In this document: in pieces, positions 24,642 to 33,752 of the stretch | Layout of the letters: each line of letters starts with the position of its first letter | How positions within the stretch are numbered: the stretch's first letter is position 1 | DNA from: CAZKUN01 sp964555935 | GTDB lineage: Bacteria > Armatimonadota > Zipacnadia > Zipacnadales > VGFC01 | Assembly (NCBI GenBank): GCA_964555935.1 | Contig: CAZKUN010000009.1 | Span: forward strand, 17,443-81,442 | Reading direction: 5' to 3' | DNA: 64,000 nt | Translations under genes and position numbers: made by a program | Notes under the pieces: model-generated | What the model was told of the DNA's origin: nothing | Database searches by the model: none | What the model saw: only the letters and a program-made list of their open reading frames with translations

Positions 24642-26336
24642 ATGGCCTTCCGGCACGGGGCTGAATCGATCCGTAGAGCGACTGCGGCGTGCGGTCTCGC
24701 TATCATAGCAATCGCGTTCGGTAGTCTCGCGATCTCACAGGATCGCCCGCTTTACCAACTGGGCGCCGGCGACGTGGTTGAGGTTATCGTCGCGGGCGAG
24801 CCGGACTTGTCCGCTCCTGGACCCGGTGGCGTCACCGTGGGTCCCGACGGTCGCATCGGCCTGCCTCACGCGGGGATGATCAATGTCGAGGGCCTGACCT
24901 GTGAGGAAGCCGCTTCACGCATCGCCGATGCGCTGACTCCGGACATCCTCGTGGACCCCGAGGTCCTCGTCCGGGTCATTGAATTCCGCAGCCGGGCGAT
25001 CTTCGTCATCGGCGAGGTCAAGACCCCTGGCGTGTTTCCGCATGCACCCGGTCTCACCGTCCGACGAGCCGTCGCGCTCGCCGGCGGCGTGGCCATCGAC
25101 CCCTCGGGGCCACCCTCGCGCATCTCCGGTCGTATCGTGCGCTCGGATGGCTCTCTCGTCGATGTCGCGTTGGGCGACGCCCTGCGGGGCGACGACGACG
25201 CCGGTGATCTTCCCATGGAACCGGGCGACACCCTCGTCGTCCTTGTCGAGACCGACCTCGCCGCGACCGTCCTTGGCGCTGTCGCCTCACCGGGGACTTA
25301 CGTGCCCCCGCGTGGAGCCCGCCTCACCGATCTGGTCGCCATGGCGGGCGGACCCACGGGCACCGCGGACATCAACAACGTGACCGTACAGCGCTCGCGC
25401 GACGAGACAATCACCTGCGACCTCGCGGCCGCCATGGCCGGCGATGGCGACAACAACCCCGCCATCGAGCCCGGCGATCTCATCTACGTGCCCACCATCA
25501 CTCGCGCCGCGAGCATCATCGGCAACGTCCAGGATCCCGGCAAGTACGAGTTCGCAGAGGGCGACCGCGTCAGCAGCCTCCTCGCTCAGGCCAAGGGCGT
25601 CATGAGGGGCGACGAGGCGGGCGACCTGAGCAACATCACCGTTGTGCGCGCGGATGGCACGATCGTCGACGTCGATCTCGCGCAAGCCAACGCAGCCGCC
25701 GACCCACTGCTTCAGCCCGGCGACCTGGTGATCGTGCCAGAGACGGACCTCTTCATCACCGTCACCGGACACGTCGTCAACGCGGGCCGCTACCGGTTCA
25801 ACGTGGGCGACACGGCCCGCACGGCGATCGCCTATGCCGGGGGCGTTGATCCGCTCTATGGCGCAACCCACGCGGCGCTGATCCGCCGGAGAGATGGCAC
25901 CGAGCTGTCAGTCGACACGGAGATCGATGATCCCGAGCTGATCGTGGGCGACGAGGTCACCGTACCCAGAAGCGTCAACCGCGTCGCCGTGATCGGTTAT
26001 GTCCGAACGCCGGGGCTATACGATTTCCAGGAGGGCGACACCGTTATTGACGTTGTCGCCATGGCGGGCGGTTGGGCGCCACCGAAGTCGGACGGTTACA
26101 GGCGCGTCCGCGGTAACCCAAGCCGCGCCTTTCTGTATCGCGAAGTGGACGGGGTGGAGGTCGCTGACGACCTCAACCTGCATAGCTTCTACAAACGGGG
26201 AGATGTGACCGCGAACCCGGTCGTCCAGCCCGGCGACATCATTGTCGTGCCCGGCAAGGGCAAGGTAGATGCGTCGAGGATACTGAGGGATGTTCTGTCA
26301 ATCCCGAGATCGCTCAGATTTCTGTGGAGCAAGTAG
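24642..26336 (+). CDS. Polysaccharide export protein with five SLBB repeats
   Basis: ATG 24642 is preferred to 24561 because AAGGGGAG lies just upstream and the product then begins with a signal peptide (residues ~12-33). The 564-residue protein has the Wza-type poly-export domain (YQLGAGDVVEVIVAGEPDLS) followed by five beta-grasp SLBB-type repeats starting at about residues 125, 213, 296, 378 and 453. Each has a xxPGxY/F turn (VKTPGVF, VASPGTY, VQDPGKY, VVNAGRY, VRTPGLY). Family members form outer-membrane or periplasmic export channels for exopolysaccharide; E. coli Wza has fewer such domains. No lipobox Cys is seen. First gene of an assembly operon, 4 bases before the Wzz gene. Confidence 0.9.
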   Translation: MAFRHGAESIRRATAACGLAIIAIAFGSLAISQDRPLYQLGAGDVVEVIVAGEPDLSAPGPGGVTVGPDGRIGLPHAGMINVEGLTCEEAASRIADALTPDILVDPEVLVRVIEFRSRAIFVIGEVKTPGVFPHAPGLTVRRAVALAGGVAIDPSGPPSRISGRIVRSDGSLVDVALGDALRGDDDAGDLPMEPGDTLVVLVETDLAATVLGAVASPGTYVPPRGARLTDLVAMAGGPTGTADINNVTVQRSRDETITCDLAAAMAGDGDNNPAIEPGDLIYVPTITRAASIIGNVQDPGKYEFAEGDRVSSLLAQAKGVMRGDEAGDLSNITVVRADGTIVDVDLAQANAAADPLLQPGDLVIVPETDLFITVTGHVVNAGRYRFNVGDTARTAIAYAGGVDPLYGATHAALIRRRDGTELSVDTEIDDPELIVGDEVTVPRSVNRVAVIGYVRTPGLYDFQEGDTVIDVVAMAGGWAPPKSDGYRRVRGNPSRAFLYREVDGVEVADDLNLHSFYKRGDVTANPVVQPGDIIVVPGKGKVDASRILRDVLSIPRSLRFLWSK

Positions 26337-26340
26337 TTCA

Positions 26341-28365
26341 ATGACCGGTGATCGCCCGTCCATCGACAGCTCGGTTGCTCCCATGCCGTTTGACTGGCGC
26401 GAGGCGCTTGGCGCCCTGCGCCGCCGCGCGCCATTGGCCGGCGTGACGCTCACTGTTGTGTGGGCGGCCGTGCTAGCGTTCACGTTCACCCAGACGCCCA
26501 CTTACGAGGCGCAAGTCGCGCTCACCACGCCAGAGAACCACATGCCATCGCTGCCGATCGACGCCAGCATCGGCGCCGCGCTGGGGCTTCGAGGCCAGTC
26601 GCTCGATTCGCAGAAGTGGATGCTCACCAACCCCATACTGCTCAACGGCGTGGCCGAACAGTTGGGTCTCAACATGAGTGGCAGCGACCTTGCGGGCCGC
26701 GTGCGAGTCGATATCATCGGCTCATCGCTCATGGTCATGAAGGTCCGCGACGATGACGCCGGCCGCGCCGCTGACATCGCGAATCGGATCGCGGAATCTC
26801 ATGTCGAGGACACCAGACAACGCGCGCACGACTCGCTGCTAAGCACGGTCGACGCGCTGTCGGAGCAACTCAACACTCTGGATGATCGTCTGGCCCAAAA
26901 CGAGGGCTCGCTCCGCGACTTCCAGGCCAGCCACAACATCATCGACATCCAGAGCCAGGCCAGCCAGACCGCGAACCTGATCGGAACTATCTCGGCGCAG
27001 ATCACGTCCGCGCAAGCCGGACGCGCATCCGCATCAGATCAGGCCGACTACTACCGCCGAGTTCTCTCCTCGGAGGACCGAACGTACATCGCGTCCTCAA
27101 CAGTCGCGCGCAACCCCCTGGTCAGCAGCCTCGAATCCCAGCTCTCGACGCTCGAGGCCGATCGCGCGGCCCAGGCCGCGACCCGCGGACCGGAGCACCC
27201 GGAGATGGTCGCCCTCGACGATAGGATCATCGCGCTCCGCCTGGAACTTGCCGCAGCCGTTCAGACGGTGGTAAACCAGGAAGTAGAATCGGAGAACCCG
27301 GCCTATCGCGAGGCAGGCCAGCAGCTCGCCGCGGCCGAGGCGTTGGCTCTTGCCGAAAGCGCCCGCGTGTCCGCCTTTGAGGCAGAGCTGAGCGAGCAGT
27401 TGGCAGAGCTTCAGAGCCTCCCAGACCTGAGCGTTCAGCTTTCTCACCTGCAGCGTGACGCCACAGCCTCCGCTGCCGTATACGTGGACCTGCTGCAGCG
27501 GTATGAGAAAGCCCGAGCGCAATCGGAGGTCGCGCTTACGTCGATCGAAGTGCACAGCTCGGCAGAGCCCCCGGCCTTCCCGGTGAAGCCGCGCAAGGTG
27601 CTGAACGCGGCGATCGGACTGTTGCTGGGTATCGGCCTCGGGTTGCTGCTCGTGATGGCGGCGGAGGTGATCGCTGATCCCCTTCGCTCCGAGCGCCACG
27701 CTCGCGCCGAACTCGACCTGCCAATTTTGGGAACGATTCCCGGCGCGCCCCGCAGCCTCGGCCGGGTCATCGACGAAATCTCTACGCCAGGCTCATCGGC
27801 CGATGATGCGTACCAGGCCTTGCGGTTGAGCGTGCAGGCCGCGTCCGCGGGGAGCATTGTCATCGCCGGCGGCTCGCGCTCGGGACGAGAACGTGAAGTC
27901 GCGCTCGGGCTGGCGACGGCCGGGGCTCAGGCTGGCCTCAAGACGCTGCTGCTCGAGGGCGATCTGCGCGCGCCATCCTTTGGAGCCGCGCTTGGATTGA
28001 AGTCTGACATGGGTCTCGCCGATTGCCTCGGCGGCGCTCAGGATCCCGCCGACTGCGCCCAGCCGACCACCATCGCGAATCTGTCCGTCCTGGCGGCCGG
28101 CGCCAGAGCGTCCGGGACTGTCTCGCTGCTTGAATCCCCGGCCGCGCGCGACGCTCTGAAGACCGCGTGCGGGGGCTTCGACCTCGTGGTCGCGACCGCT
28201 CCCGCCTGGCCAACCCCGGACGTGCTCCCACTTGCCTCCGTGCTGGGGGCCGCGCTGGTGGTGGTCAGGGAGGGGCGCTCCTCCCGCACCGTGGTGAAGG
28301 AGCTGTGCGAGCGTCTCAGCCGCACCGGATGCCCGCCTATTGGCCTCTGCATCTTACGGAAATGA
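26341..28365 (+). CDS. Wzz-type chain-length regulator with degenerate BY-kinase domain
   Basis: ATG 26341, GGAG 11 bases upstream. The 674-residue protein has a first membrane segment near 25-48, a Wzz-type periplasmic region (YEAQVALTTPE), long coiled coils at ~150-410, and a second membrane segment near 420-445 (AAIGLLLGIGLGLLLVMAA). The end (~480-674) has the fold of a bacterial tyrosine kinase (BY-kinase, Wzc/CpsD-like) with decayed motifs. The Walker A position reads GGSRSGREREV, lacking the GKS/T lysine; the Walker B position reads FDLVVATAPAW, lacking the Asp; only LLLEGDLRAP partly preserves Walker A'. No C-terminal tyrosine cluster is present. It therefore probably regulates chain length structurally, without kinase activity. 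Stop and next start overlap (ATGA). Confidence 0.88.
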   Translation: MTGDRPSIDSSVAPMPFDWREALGALRRRAPLAGVTLTVVWAAVLAFTFTQTPTYEAQVALTTPENHMPSLPIDASIGAALGLRGQSLDSQKWMLTNPILLNGVAEQLGLNMSGSDLAGRVRVDIIGSSLMVMKVRDDDAGRAADIANRIAESHVEDTRQRAHDSLLSTVDALSEQLNTLDDRLAQNEGSLRDFQASHNIIDIQSQASQTANLIGTISAQITSAQAGRASASDQADYYRRVLSSEDRTYIASSTVARNPLVSSLESQLSTLEADRAAQAATRGPEHPEMVALDDRIIALRLELAAAVQTVVNQEVESENPAYREAGQQLAAAEALALAESARVSAFEAELSEQLAELQSLPDLSVQLSHLQRDATASAAVYVDLLQRYEKARAQSEVALTSIEVHSSAEPPAFPVKPRKVLNAAIGLLLGIGLGLLLVMAAEVIADPLRSERHARAELDLPILGTIPGAPRSLGRVIDEISTPGSSADDAYQALRLSVQAASAGSIVIAGGSRSGREREVALGLATAGAQAGLKTLLLEGDLRAPSFGAALGLKSDMGLADCLGGAQDPADCAQPTTIANLSVLAAGARASGTVSLLESPAARDALKTACGGFDLVVATAPAWPTPDVLPLASVLGAALVVVREGRSSRTVVKELCERLSRTGCPPIGLCILRK

Positions 28366-29912
28366 CGCGCGAATCAGGTTCCGCCTCCGACAACGAGCGC
28401 CGTGTCCGGTCTCACCTACAGAAGATTGCCTCCGGCGGCGCGTCGATGCTGGTCGGCAACGTCGCCAAGTCCGGACTGCAGTACGCCACGACGATCATCG
28501 TGGGGCGCGCGCTCGGGGCAAGCGTCTTCGGCGACTTCGGTCTCGTGATGAGTTGCGAGCGCTTCGCGCGCGTCCTCGGCGACGCCGGCCTTCCGCAGGC
28601 CAATCTGAAGTACGTCTCCGCGGGCCTCGCCAACGGTGATCCCGGCGAGGTCCGGCGCGTCGCCACTCTCACGCTCAAGCTGTCGATGGCGCTGAGCCTT
28701 CTGATCTTCGCCGGCGTGTGGCTTGCCGCGCCGCTCCTCGCCACGTATGTCTACCGGCGCCCGGAACTCACCATCCCCTTCCGAATTGCCGCGGGTATCG
28801 TTCCCTTGCTCAGCGTCACGTCGATGGCGCTGTCCGTCCCGCAGGCCGCCCGAAACATCTTGCCGTTGGTCGCGATCGCCCGCGTGGGCGTTCCGCTGCT
28901 GTTCTTAGGCGGGGTAGCGGCTGTGGTGCTTGGCGGGGGCGGGCTCACGCAGTTGATTCTGGCGCACCTTGCTGCAGCGGCGGCAGGCTTGCTGGCGGCG
29001 CTCATCGTCCTGGCGATGTGGCTCCCTTCATCCGGCTCGGCGTCTCTGAATCCCGTGGCCACACGCGCGCTGCTCGGTTTCTCGGCGACCGTCTGCCTGG
29101 CAGCGGTCGGGAGGATGGTCCTGTCGGCGGCTGATGTTCTCATCCTTGCCCGTTACGTCGCGCCTGACGACCTCGGAGTCTACGTCGCGGCGTCCCGCAC
29201 GGCGGCCTTCATTCTGCTGCCGCTCGGGGCCGTCAACGGGCTCCAGGGCCCCGTCGCGTCTGACCTGTACACGCGCGGCGACATAGATGGGCTCCGGCGC
29301 ACCTACCGCACGACAACACGCTGGATCACCGGGGCGACGCTCGCGCTCTTCGCGCCCATGCTTATCGCACCCGAATATGTCATGCGGCTGTTTGGCAGCG
29401 AGTTTGGCGGCGGCGGGCCGCTGCTCATCGTCGTCGGTCTGGGCCAGGTCATCAACGGCGCGACCGGCGGCGTCGGCTTCATGCTCACCATGACGGGCGG
29501 CCAGCGCTTCGTAGCCATCTCAAACTGGATCGCCGTAGTCGCATTGGTCGCGTCTCTTTTGATCGTGGCTCCCATTTGGGGAGTGCTCGGAGGAGCCGTC
29601 TGCGTGGGGGCGGCGTTCGCTGGTGTAAACCTGCTGCGGCTGGGCTTCCTGTGGAGGCAGCGCAGCATCCATCCGTTCGATACCCGATACTGGGTCTGCG
29701 GGCTGGCGACGGTTGCTGTCGCCCTCGGCGCGATGGGGCTCGCGAGGATAGGCGGCGCGTGGATGACGGTCGTCGCGCTTGCCGGATTCTACGCCGCCTT
29801 CGTCATCATCGCCGCGCGTGGATGGGCCGTGGGAGGCGGGGCTTTAGGGTCGGTGTTGAGTAGGAATGGAAGGCGGGCTGGACCCGACGATCAGCCCGAT
29901 TCGGAGGCATAG
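28362..29912 (+). CDS. Wzx-type polysaccharide flippase (MOP superfamily)
   Basis: ATG 28362 overlaps the previous TGA as ATGA; longer in-frame starts lie inside the Wzz gene. The 516-residue protein has about 12-14 hydrophobic segments and the N-terminal pattern of oligosaccharide flippases: KIASGGASMLVGNVAKSG, then GRALGASVFGDFGLVMSC near residue 45. It should move lipid-linked repeat units across the inner membrane for polymerisation or ligation. Its placement between a Wzz-type regulator and transfer enzymes fits a Wzx/Wzy-type pathway, whose ligase candidate is at 52365. Confidence 0.88.
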   Translation: MTRESGSASDNERRVRSHLQKIASGGASMLVGNVAKSGLQYATTIIVGRALGASVFGDFGLVMSCERFARVLGDAGLPQANLKYVSAGLANGDPGEVRRVATLTLKLSMALSLLIFAGVWLAAPLLATYVYRRPELTIPFRIAAGIVPLLSVTSMALSVPQAARNILPLVAIARVGVPLLFLGGVAAVVLGGGGLTQLILAHLAAAAAGLLAALIVLAMWLPSSGSASLNPVATRALLGFSATVCLAAVGRMVLSAADVLILARYVAPDDLGVYVAASRTAAFILLPLGAVNGLQGPVASDLYTRGDIDGLRRTYRTTTRWITGATLALFAPMLIAPEYVMRLFGSEFGGGGPLLIVVGLGQVINGATGGVGFMLTMTGGQRFVAISNWIAVVALVASLLIVAPIWGVLGGAVCVGAAFAGVNLLRLGFLWRQRSIHPFDTRYWVCGLATVAVALGAMGLARIGGAWMTVVALAGFYAAFVIIAARGWAVGGGALGSVLSRNGRRAGPDDQPDSEA

Positions 29913-29913
29913 C

Positions 29914-31461
29914 ATGGCAGCATCGCCGCGGGCGCAGCGCCAACCTCGCCTCGCCATTGTGGGGCTCGACGGCGCGACTTGGGACATCATCAACCCGTTG
30001 ATGGAGGCCGGGAAGCTCCCCAACCTCCAGCAACTTGTGGCCGAGGGCAGCTCTGGCCCCCTGGAGTCGGTCATCCCGCCCGTCACCGCGCCCGCGTGGG
30101 CCACGATGCTGACGGGTTGTGATCCCGGCGAGCACGGCGTGTTCGCCATGACGATCCAGGACCCCGAAAGCGAGCACTTCCGTCCGGTCACCATGAACGA
30201 CTGGCGCGCTCGCCCGCTCTGGTCCATCGCGAATGACTGCGGTCTCACTGCTGGTTTCATGGGCGTGCCTTTTGCATACCCGCCCCAGTCGGTTGACGGC
30301 TACATGATCTCCGGCATCATGGGGACGCCGCGGTATGACGAGCGCATGTTCAACCCCTCGTCTCTGTTCGAACCCGTGACCGCCGCCGCGGGAACGTACC
30401 CGCTCGATCCCCCCGCCAAGGTCCGTGGCACAGCGCCATTTGAGCTACTGCAGCGCCAGGCCGAGTGGATCCGAGACGCGACCACGCACCTGCTGCACCG
30501 CAACCCGGTCGACCTGTTCATGGTGGTCGAGAACTACACCGACCACGTTGGGCATAACTACCTGCGCGGTCGACGGTACGACTGCAACGGCGAGATGATC
30601 GATCTCATCGAGCACGCCTACCGCGCGGCGGACGAACTCATCGGCTGCGTCCGCAAGGCTGTCGGCGAGGAGTGCCCGATCCTGGTGGTCTCAGACCACG
30701 GCATGGGTCTGTTCGAGGGCTACATCAACCTCGAGCGGGCGCTCGGCGTCGAGGCGCCGGTCGCGCGTCGGAGCTTCATCCGCCGCATCTGGCGAGCGCT
30801 CGTCAAGCTGATGCCCGCTTCCGTGGTGAGGCGTCTCCGCCGCGAGTACTGGTCGCGCCCCAAGGCCGGTCGGATCGTGCCTTACGGCGACGCAACGCTC
30901 ACGCTCACTGGCGTCGAGGGAGCCATTCGCGTCAACGCGGACGACCCCGAGTACCGCTCGCATGTCATCGATGAGATCGTCGAGCGCCTGGCGTCCATTG
31001 AGGATCCCGCGACGGGCGCGCCGCTTATCGAGCCCAAGCGCGGGCCAGAGCAGTACGACGGGCCGTACGTCGACCGCGCGCCGGACATCATCGCGTGGCC
31101 CGCGAATCAGGGACACCAGCACTTCCTTCGCGCCCCCAAGTGGGTGCCGCTGCTGCCGACGAATGAGGAGACCAAGCGTGCGGGAATGGCCCGCGCGCAG
31201 TTGGACCCGGAGGGATGCCACCGACTCGACGGCATCGCCTTGGCCAACGCGCCGGCGGCCGCCGCGGGCGTGGCGGCCCATGCCGAGTTCCCTCAGCACC
31301 TGCGCGATGTGATGGCCTACGTGCTGGGGATCTGCTTCGGTGAAGATGTGCCCGACGATGCCAAGATTGGGCCGATGTCTCCGGACGAGACGGGCGACGT
31401 TTACGGAACTGACGAACAGGAACTCATCGAAGAGCGACTCGCCGACCTTGGCTACCTGTAG
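29914..31461 (+). CDS. Type I phosphodiesterase/nucleotide pyrophosphatase-like enzyme
   Basis: ATG 29914 follows CGGAGG, one base after the flippase stop; ATG 29866 in the overlap is rejected. The 515-residue protein is an alkaline-phosphatase-superfamily member: VGLDGATWDIINPL near residue 14 (metal Asp), VTAPAWATMLTG near 56 (threonine nucleophile at the position of the sulfatase Cys) and VVSDHGMGLFEG near 270. LIEERLADLGYL ends the protein. Threonine cannot become formylglycine, so phosphodiesterase or phosphotransferase activity is expected. Inside an exopolysaccharide operon it may modify or hydrolyse phosphorylated or lipid-linked intermediates; that is inference. No signal peptide is evident. 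Confidence 0.85.
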   Translation: MAASPRAQRQPRLAIVGLDGATWDIINPLMEAGKLPNLQQLVAEGSSGPLESVIPPVTAPAWATMLTGCDPGEHGVFAMTIQDPESEHFRPVTMNDWRARPLWSIANDCGLTAGFMGVPFAYPPQSVDGYMISGIMGTPRYDERMFNPSSLFEPVTAAAGTYPLDPPAKVRGTAPFELLQRQAEWIRDATTHLLHRNPVDLFMVVENYTDHVGHNYLRGRRYDCNGEMIDLIEHAYRAADELIGCVRKAVGEECPILVVSDHGMGLFEGYINLERALGVEAPVARRSFIRRIWRALVKLMPASVVRRLRREYWSRPKAGRIVPYGDATLTLTGVEGAIRVNADDPEYRSHVIDEIVERLASIEDPATGAPLIEPKRGPEQYDGPYVDRAPDIIAWPANQGHQHFLRAPKWVPLLPTNEETKRAGMARAQLDPEGCHRLDGIALANAPAAAAGVAAHAEFPQHLRDVMAYVLGICFGEDVPDDAKIGPMSPDETGDVYGTDEQELIEERLADLGYL

Positions 31462-31473
31462 AGGAGACGCGCC

Positions 31474-32739
31474 GTGGGTGACGGTCGACCGAACGTGCTG
31501 ATTCTGGTTGTGGACTGCCTCGTGGCTGAGGCGTTCTTCAACGACGCGGGTCGCCTGCCGCTCCCGAACATGGAGCGGCTGCGCGAGCGCGGCACGTCAT
31601 TCCGTAGCGCCTTTTCTGTCGCGTCAACCACGTCTCCCTGCTTTTCCAGCCTCTTCACCGGCACGTATCCCGTCATCCACGGGGTCCGCGGGTTGCGCGG
31701 ACTTCGCGTCCGTGATGACCTCCCAACGATGGCCGAGGCCTTCGCCGGAGCCGGCTACCGAACATCCGCCTACGTCACCGGGCCGCTCCTGCCAACGGTC
31801 GGCGCCGATCGCGGCTTCGACGTGTATGAACACCGCAACCGTCGCCAAACGATCTACGATGATTGGGGCAAGCCGGTCGTTGAGCGCATTTCCCGCCTCG
31901 GCGGCGATGGGCCGGAGCTACTCCTGCTCCACACCTTTGTGTTGCACAGCCCGGCGCGGCGCGCTCTCAGATTCGCCAAGGTCCAATACGGGCGCACGAT
32001 GTATGACCAGGCGCTCTGCAACATCGATGAATACCTCGGCCGGCTCTGGGATCTCGTCTCATGGGACGATACGGTCGTCGCGCTGATGGCCGACCACGGC
32101 GAGATCGTGTCGACGAAGCCATGGTGGCTGTTCACCGCAGTCAAACGCACGGGCATGTCGCGCGTGCTGACGCGCCTCAAGCTCAGCCCGCGCGAGGCGT
32201 GGACTACGGGGCGCCACGGCAGCGACATCACCGACGTGCTCACCCACGTGCCGCTGGTGTTTGCCGGCGGCCCCGTTGCGGCGACCGGCCACGAGGTCCG
32301 GACTCAGGTGAGTCAGGTCGACATCCTCCCCACCCTCGCTGATCTCGCGGACGTGCCGCTCGCGTTGGATGGGCCGCTCCGTGGTCAAAGCCACGTCGCG
32401 GCCCTGACCGGTGGTGAATCCGGGCCTGAGCGTCCTGTCTTCGCCGAGGCCTGCGGCGAGCGAATCGATCCGATGAACCGGCTGGTGGGTGTCCGCGCGG
32501 ATGGGTGGAAGTGCATCGTCGCGCCCGAGAACTCTCAGATCCCCCCTCGGCTATATGACCTCACCTCCGACCCGCGCGAGACCCAGAACCTCGCCGACGC
32601 CCAGCCTGACAGACTGGCAAACTACCGCGAGATGATCGACCGCGATTACCTCGCCCACCTTCCCGGCGAGGCGGCGCGAATGTCTGACGAGGAGACCCGC
32701 GCCATCGAGGAACACCTGCGCGACCTCGGATACCTGTGA
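31474..32739 (+). CDS. Sulfatase-like alkaline-phosphatase-superfamily enzyme with Thr nucleophile
   Basis: GTG 31474 follows AGGAG. The 421-residue protein begins PNVLILVVDCL (metal-binding Asp) and has ASTTSPCFSSLFTGTYPV near residue 48. Aligned on the shared SLxTG, the catalytic CxPSR Cys position is Thr, the Pro is kept and the Arg is Phe, so formylglycine cannot form. VVALMADHGE near 200 and RLYDLTSDPRETQNLAD near 355 are sulfatase family hallmarks, and it ends AIEEHLRDLGYL, like its two neighbours. Most likely a phosphodiesterase or phosphotransferase acting on the polysaccharide rather than a sulfatase. Twelve bases after the previous stop. Confidence 0.84.
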   Translation: MGDGRPNVLILVVDCLVAEAFFNDAGRLPLPNMERLRERGTSFRSAFSVASTTSPCFSSLFTGTYPVIHGVRGLRGLRVRDDLPTMAEAFAGAGYRTSAYVTGPLLPTVGADRGFDVYEHRNRRQTIYDDWGKPVVERISRLGGDGPELLLLHTFVLHSPARRALRFAKVQYGRTMYDQALCNIDEYLGRLWDLVSWDDTVVALMADHGEIVSTKPWWLFTAVKRTGMSRVLTRLKLSPREAWTTGRHGSDITDVLTHVPLVFAGGPVAATGHEVRTQVSQVDILPTLADLADVPLALDGPLRGQSHVAALTGGESGPERPVFAEACGERIDPMNRLVGVRADGWKCIVAPENSQIPPRLYDLTSDPRETQNLADAQPDRLANYREMIDRDYLAHLPGEAARMSDEETRAIEEHLRDLGYL

Positions 32740-32796
32740 ACGGCGAAGGTGCGCAGCACCCAACGGGCGAATCGCTTGCGAACGGTGACTGCTGCA

Positions 32797-33747
32797 ATGA
32801 CTGAGCCGCTCGTGAGCATCGTGATCCCAGCGTACAACGCCGCCGACACGCTCCCCGTGGCGGTCTCCTCGGCGCTGCGCCAGACCTATGGCTCGGTTGA
32901 GGTCGTCGTCGTGGATGACGGTTCGGAGGACGAGACCTCGACCGTCGTCGAGCGCCTGTCACCAGACGTCAGACTCATCCACCAACCAAACGCCGGACTT
33001 CCCGTCGCGCGCAATGCCGGCTGGCGCGGGGCATCAGGCGAGTTCATCGCCTTCCTAGACGCAGACGATGGATGCCACCCGCTGCGCATCGAGCGGCAGA
33101 TGGCGACGCTCGGCGGCGACCCCGGCCTGACGTCCGTTCTGACCGGCCGAGTAAGGATCGGGCCAAGCGCCGCGCAGACCCGCAAGGTCGACAACTGCGG
33201 CGAGTTGGTGAGCCACTCGGTAACCGACCTTCTGGCGATGTGTCGGCGCGGGGTCGGCGCGTCGATGCTCGTTCGGCGCGAGGCGCTCGACGCCGCCGAC
33301 GGTTTCGACGAGGCCTCGGCGAAGCGCCCATCCGGCGAAGATGAGCTCCTCACCCGGATCCAAGTCTCCGGTGCCGTCGCCACGCTGGGGCAACCGCTGT
33401 ACTGGGTCTTCGAGTCGGGTGAATCGATGCGCTGGCGCTACACGGCCGACACCTTTGCGCAGACCCACGCGCGCTGGCTTGGACCTTGGGCGCGCGGCGA
33501 TGTCGATGCGCTCCCGGGAATCGTTGACACGCCCGAGAACCGCCGGGCGGCCCGCGCGGGCCTGCTCCGCCGGAGCCTGTGGCGCGCGTACGTCATCGGC
33601 GACGCCGCATACATCGATGCGGCCGCGCGGCATCTCGGTAACTGGGGCGGCCTCACGCCGGCCGAGCGATGCCAGATAGCTATTGCGCGGGCGGCCGTCG
33701 CGACGCGACCCAAACGACCCGACGAGTCGGCCTTGCGAGAGACTTGA
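32797..33747 (+). CDS. GT2 family glycosyltransferase
   Basis: ATG 32797 gives MTEPLVSIVIPAYNAADT, the typical GT2 opening; an upstream in-frame GTG (32749) adds only basic, unconserved residues. The 316-residue protein has VVVVDDGSEDETS near 41, NAGLPVARNAGWRGASG near 69 and FLDADDGCHPLRIE near 89 (the DxD-like nucleotide-sugar and metal site). It is a GT-A inverting transferase adding a sugar in polysaccharide repeat-unit synthesis. The C-terminal ~150 residues are less conserved. It sits between two alkaline-phosphatase-superfamily genes. The 57-base upstream gap holds a small GGTGC-GCA-GCACC palindrome. Confidence 0.9.
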   Translation: MTEPLVSIVIPAYNAADTLPVAVSSALRQTYGSVEVVVVDDGSEDETSTVVERLSPDVRLIHQPNAGLPVARNAGWRGASGEFIAFLDADDGCHPLRIERQMATLGGDPGLTSVLTGRVRIGPSAAQTRKVDNCGELVSHSVTDLLAMCRRGVGASMLVRREALDAADGFDEASAKRPSGEDELLTRIQVSGAVATLGQPLYWVFESGESMRWRYTADTFAQTHARWLGPWARGDVDALPGIVDTPENRRAARAGLLRRSLWRAYVIGDAAYIDAAARHLGNWGGLTPAERCQIAIARAAVATRPKRPDESALRET

Positions 33748-33752
33748 GGCCC

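Noticed and set aside
32749..32796. GTG 32749 as start of the GT2 gene
   Set aside because: Adds a basic, unconserved leader; the GT2 fold begins directly after ATG 32797.
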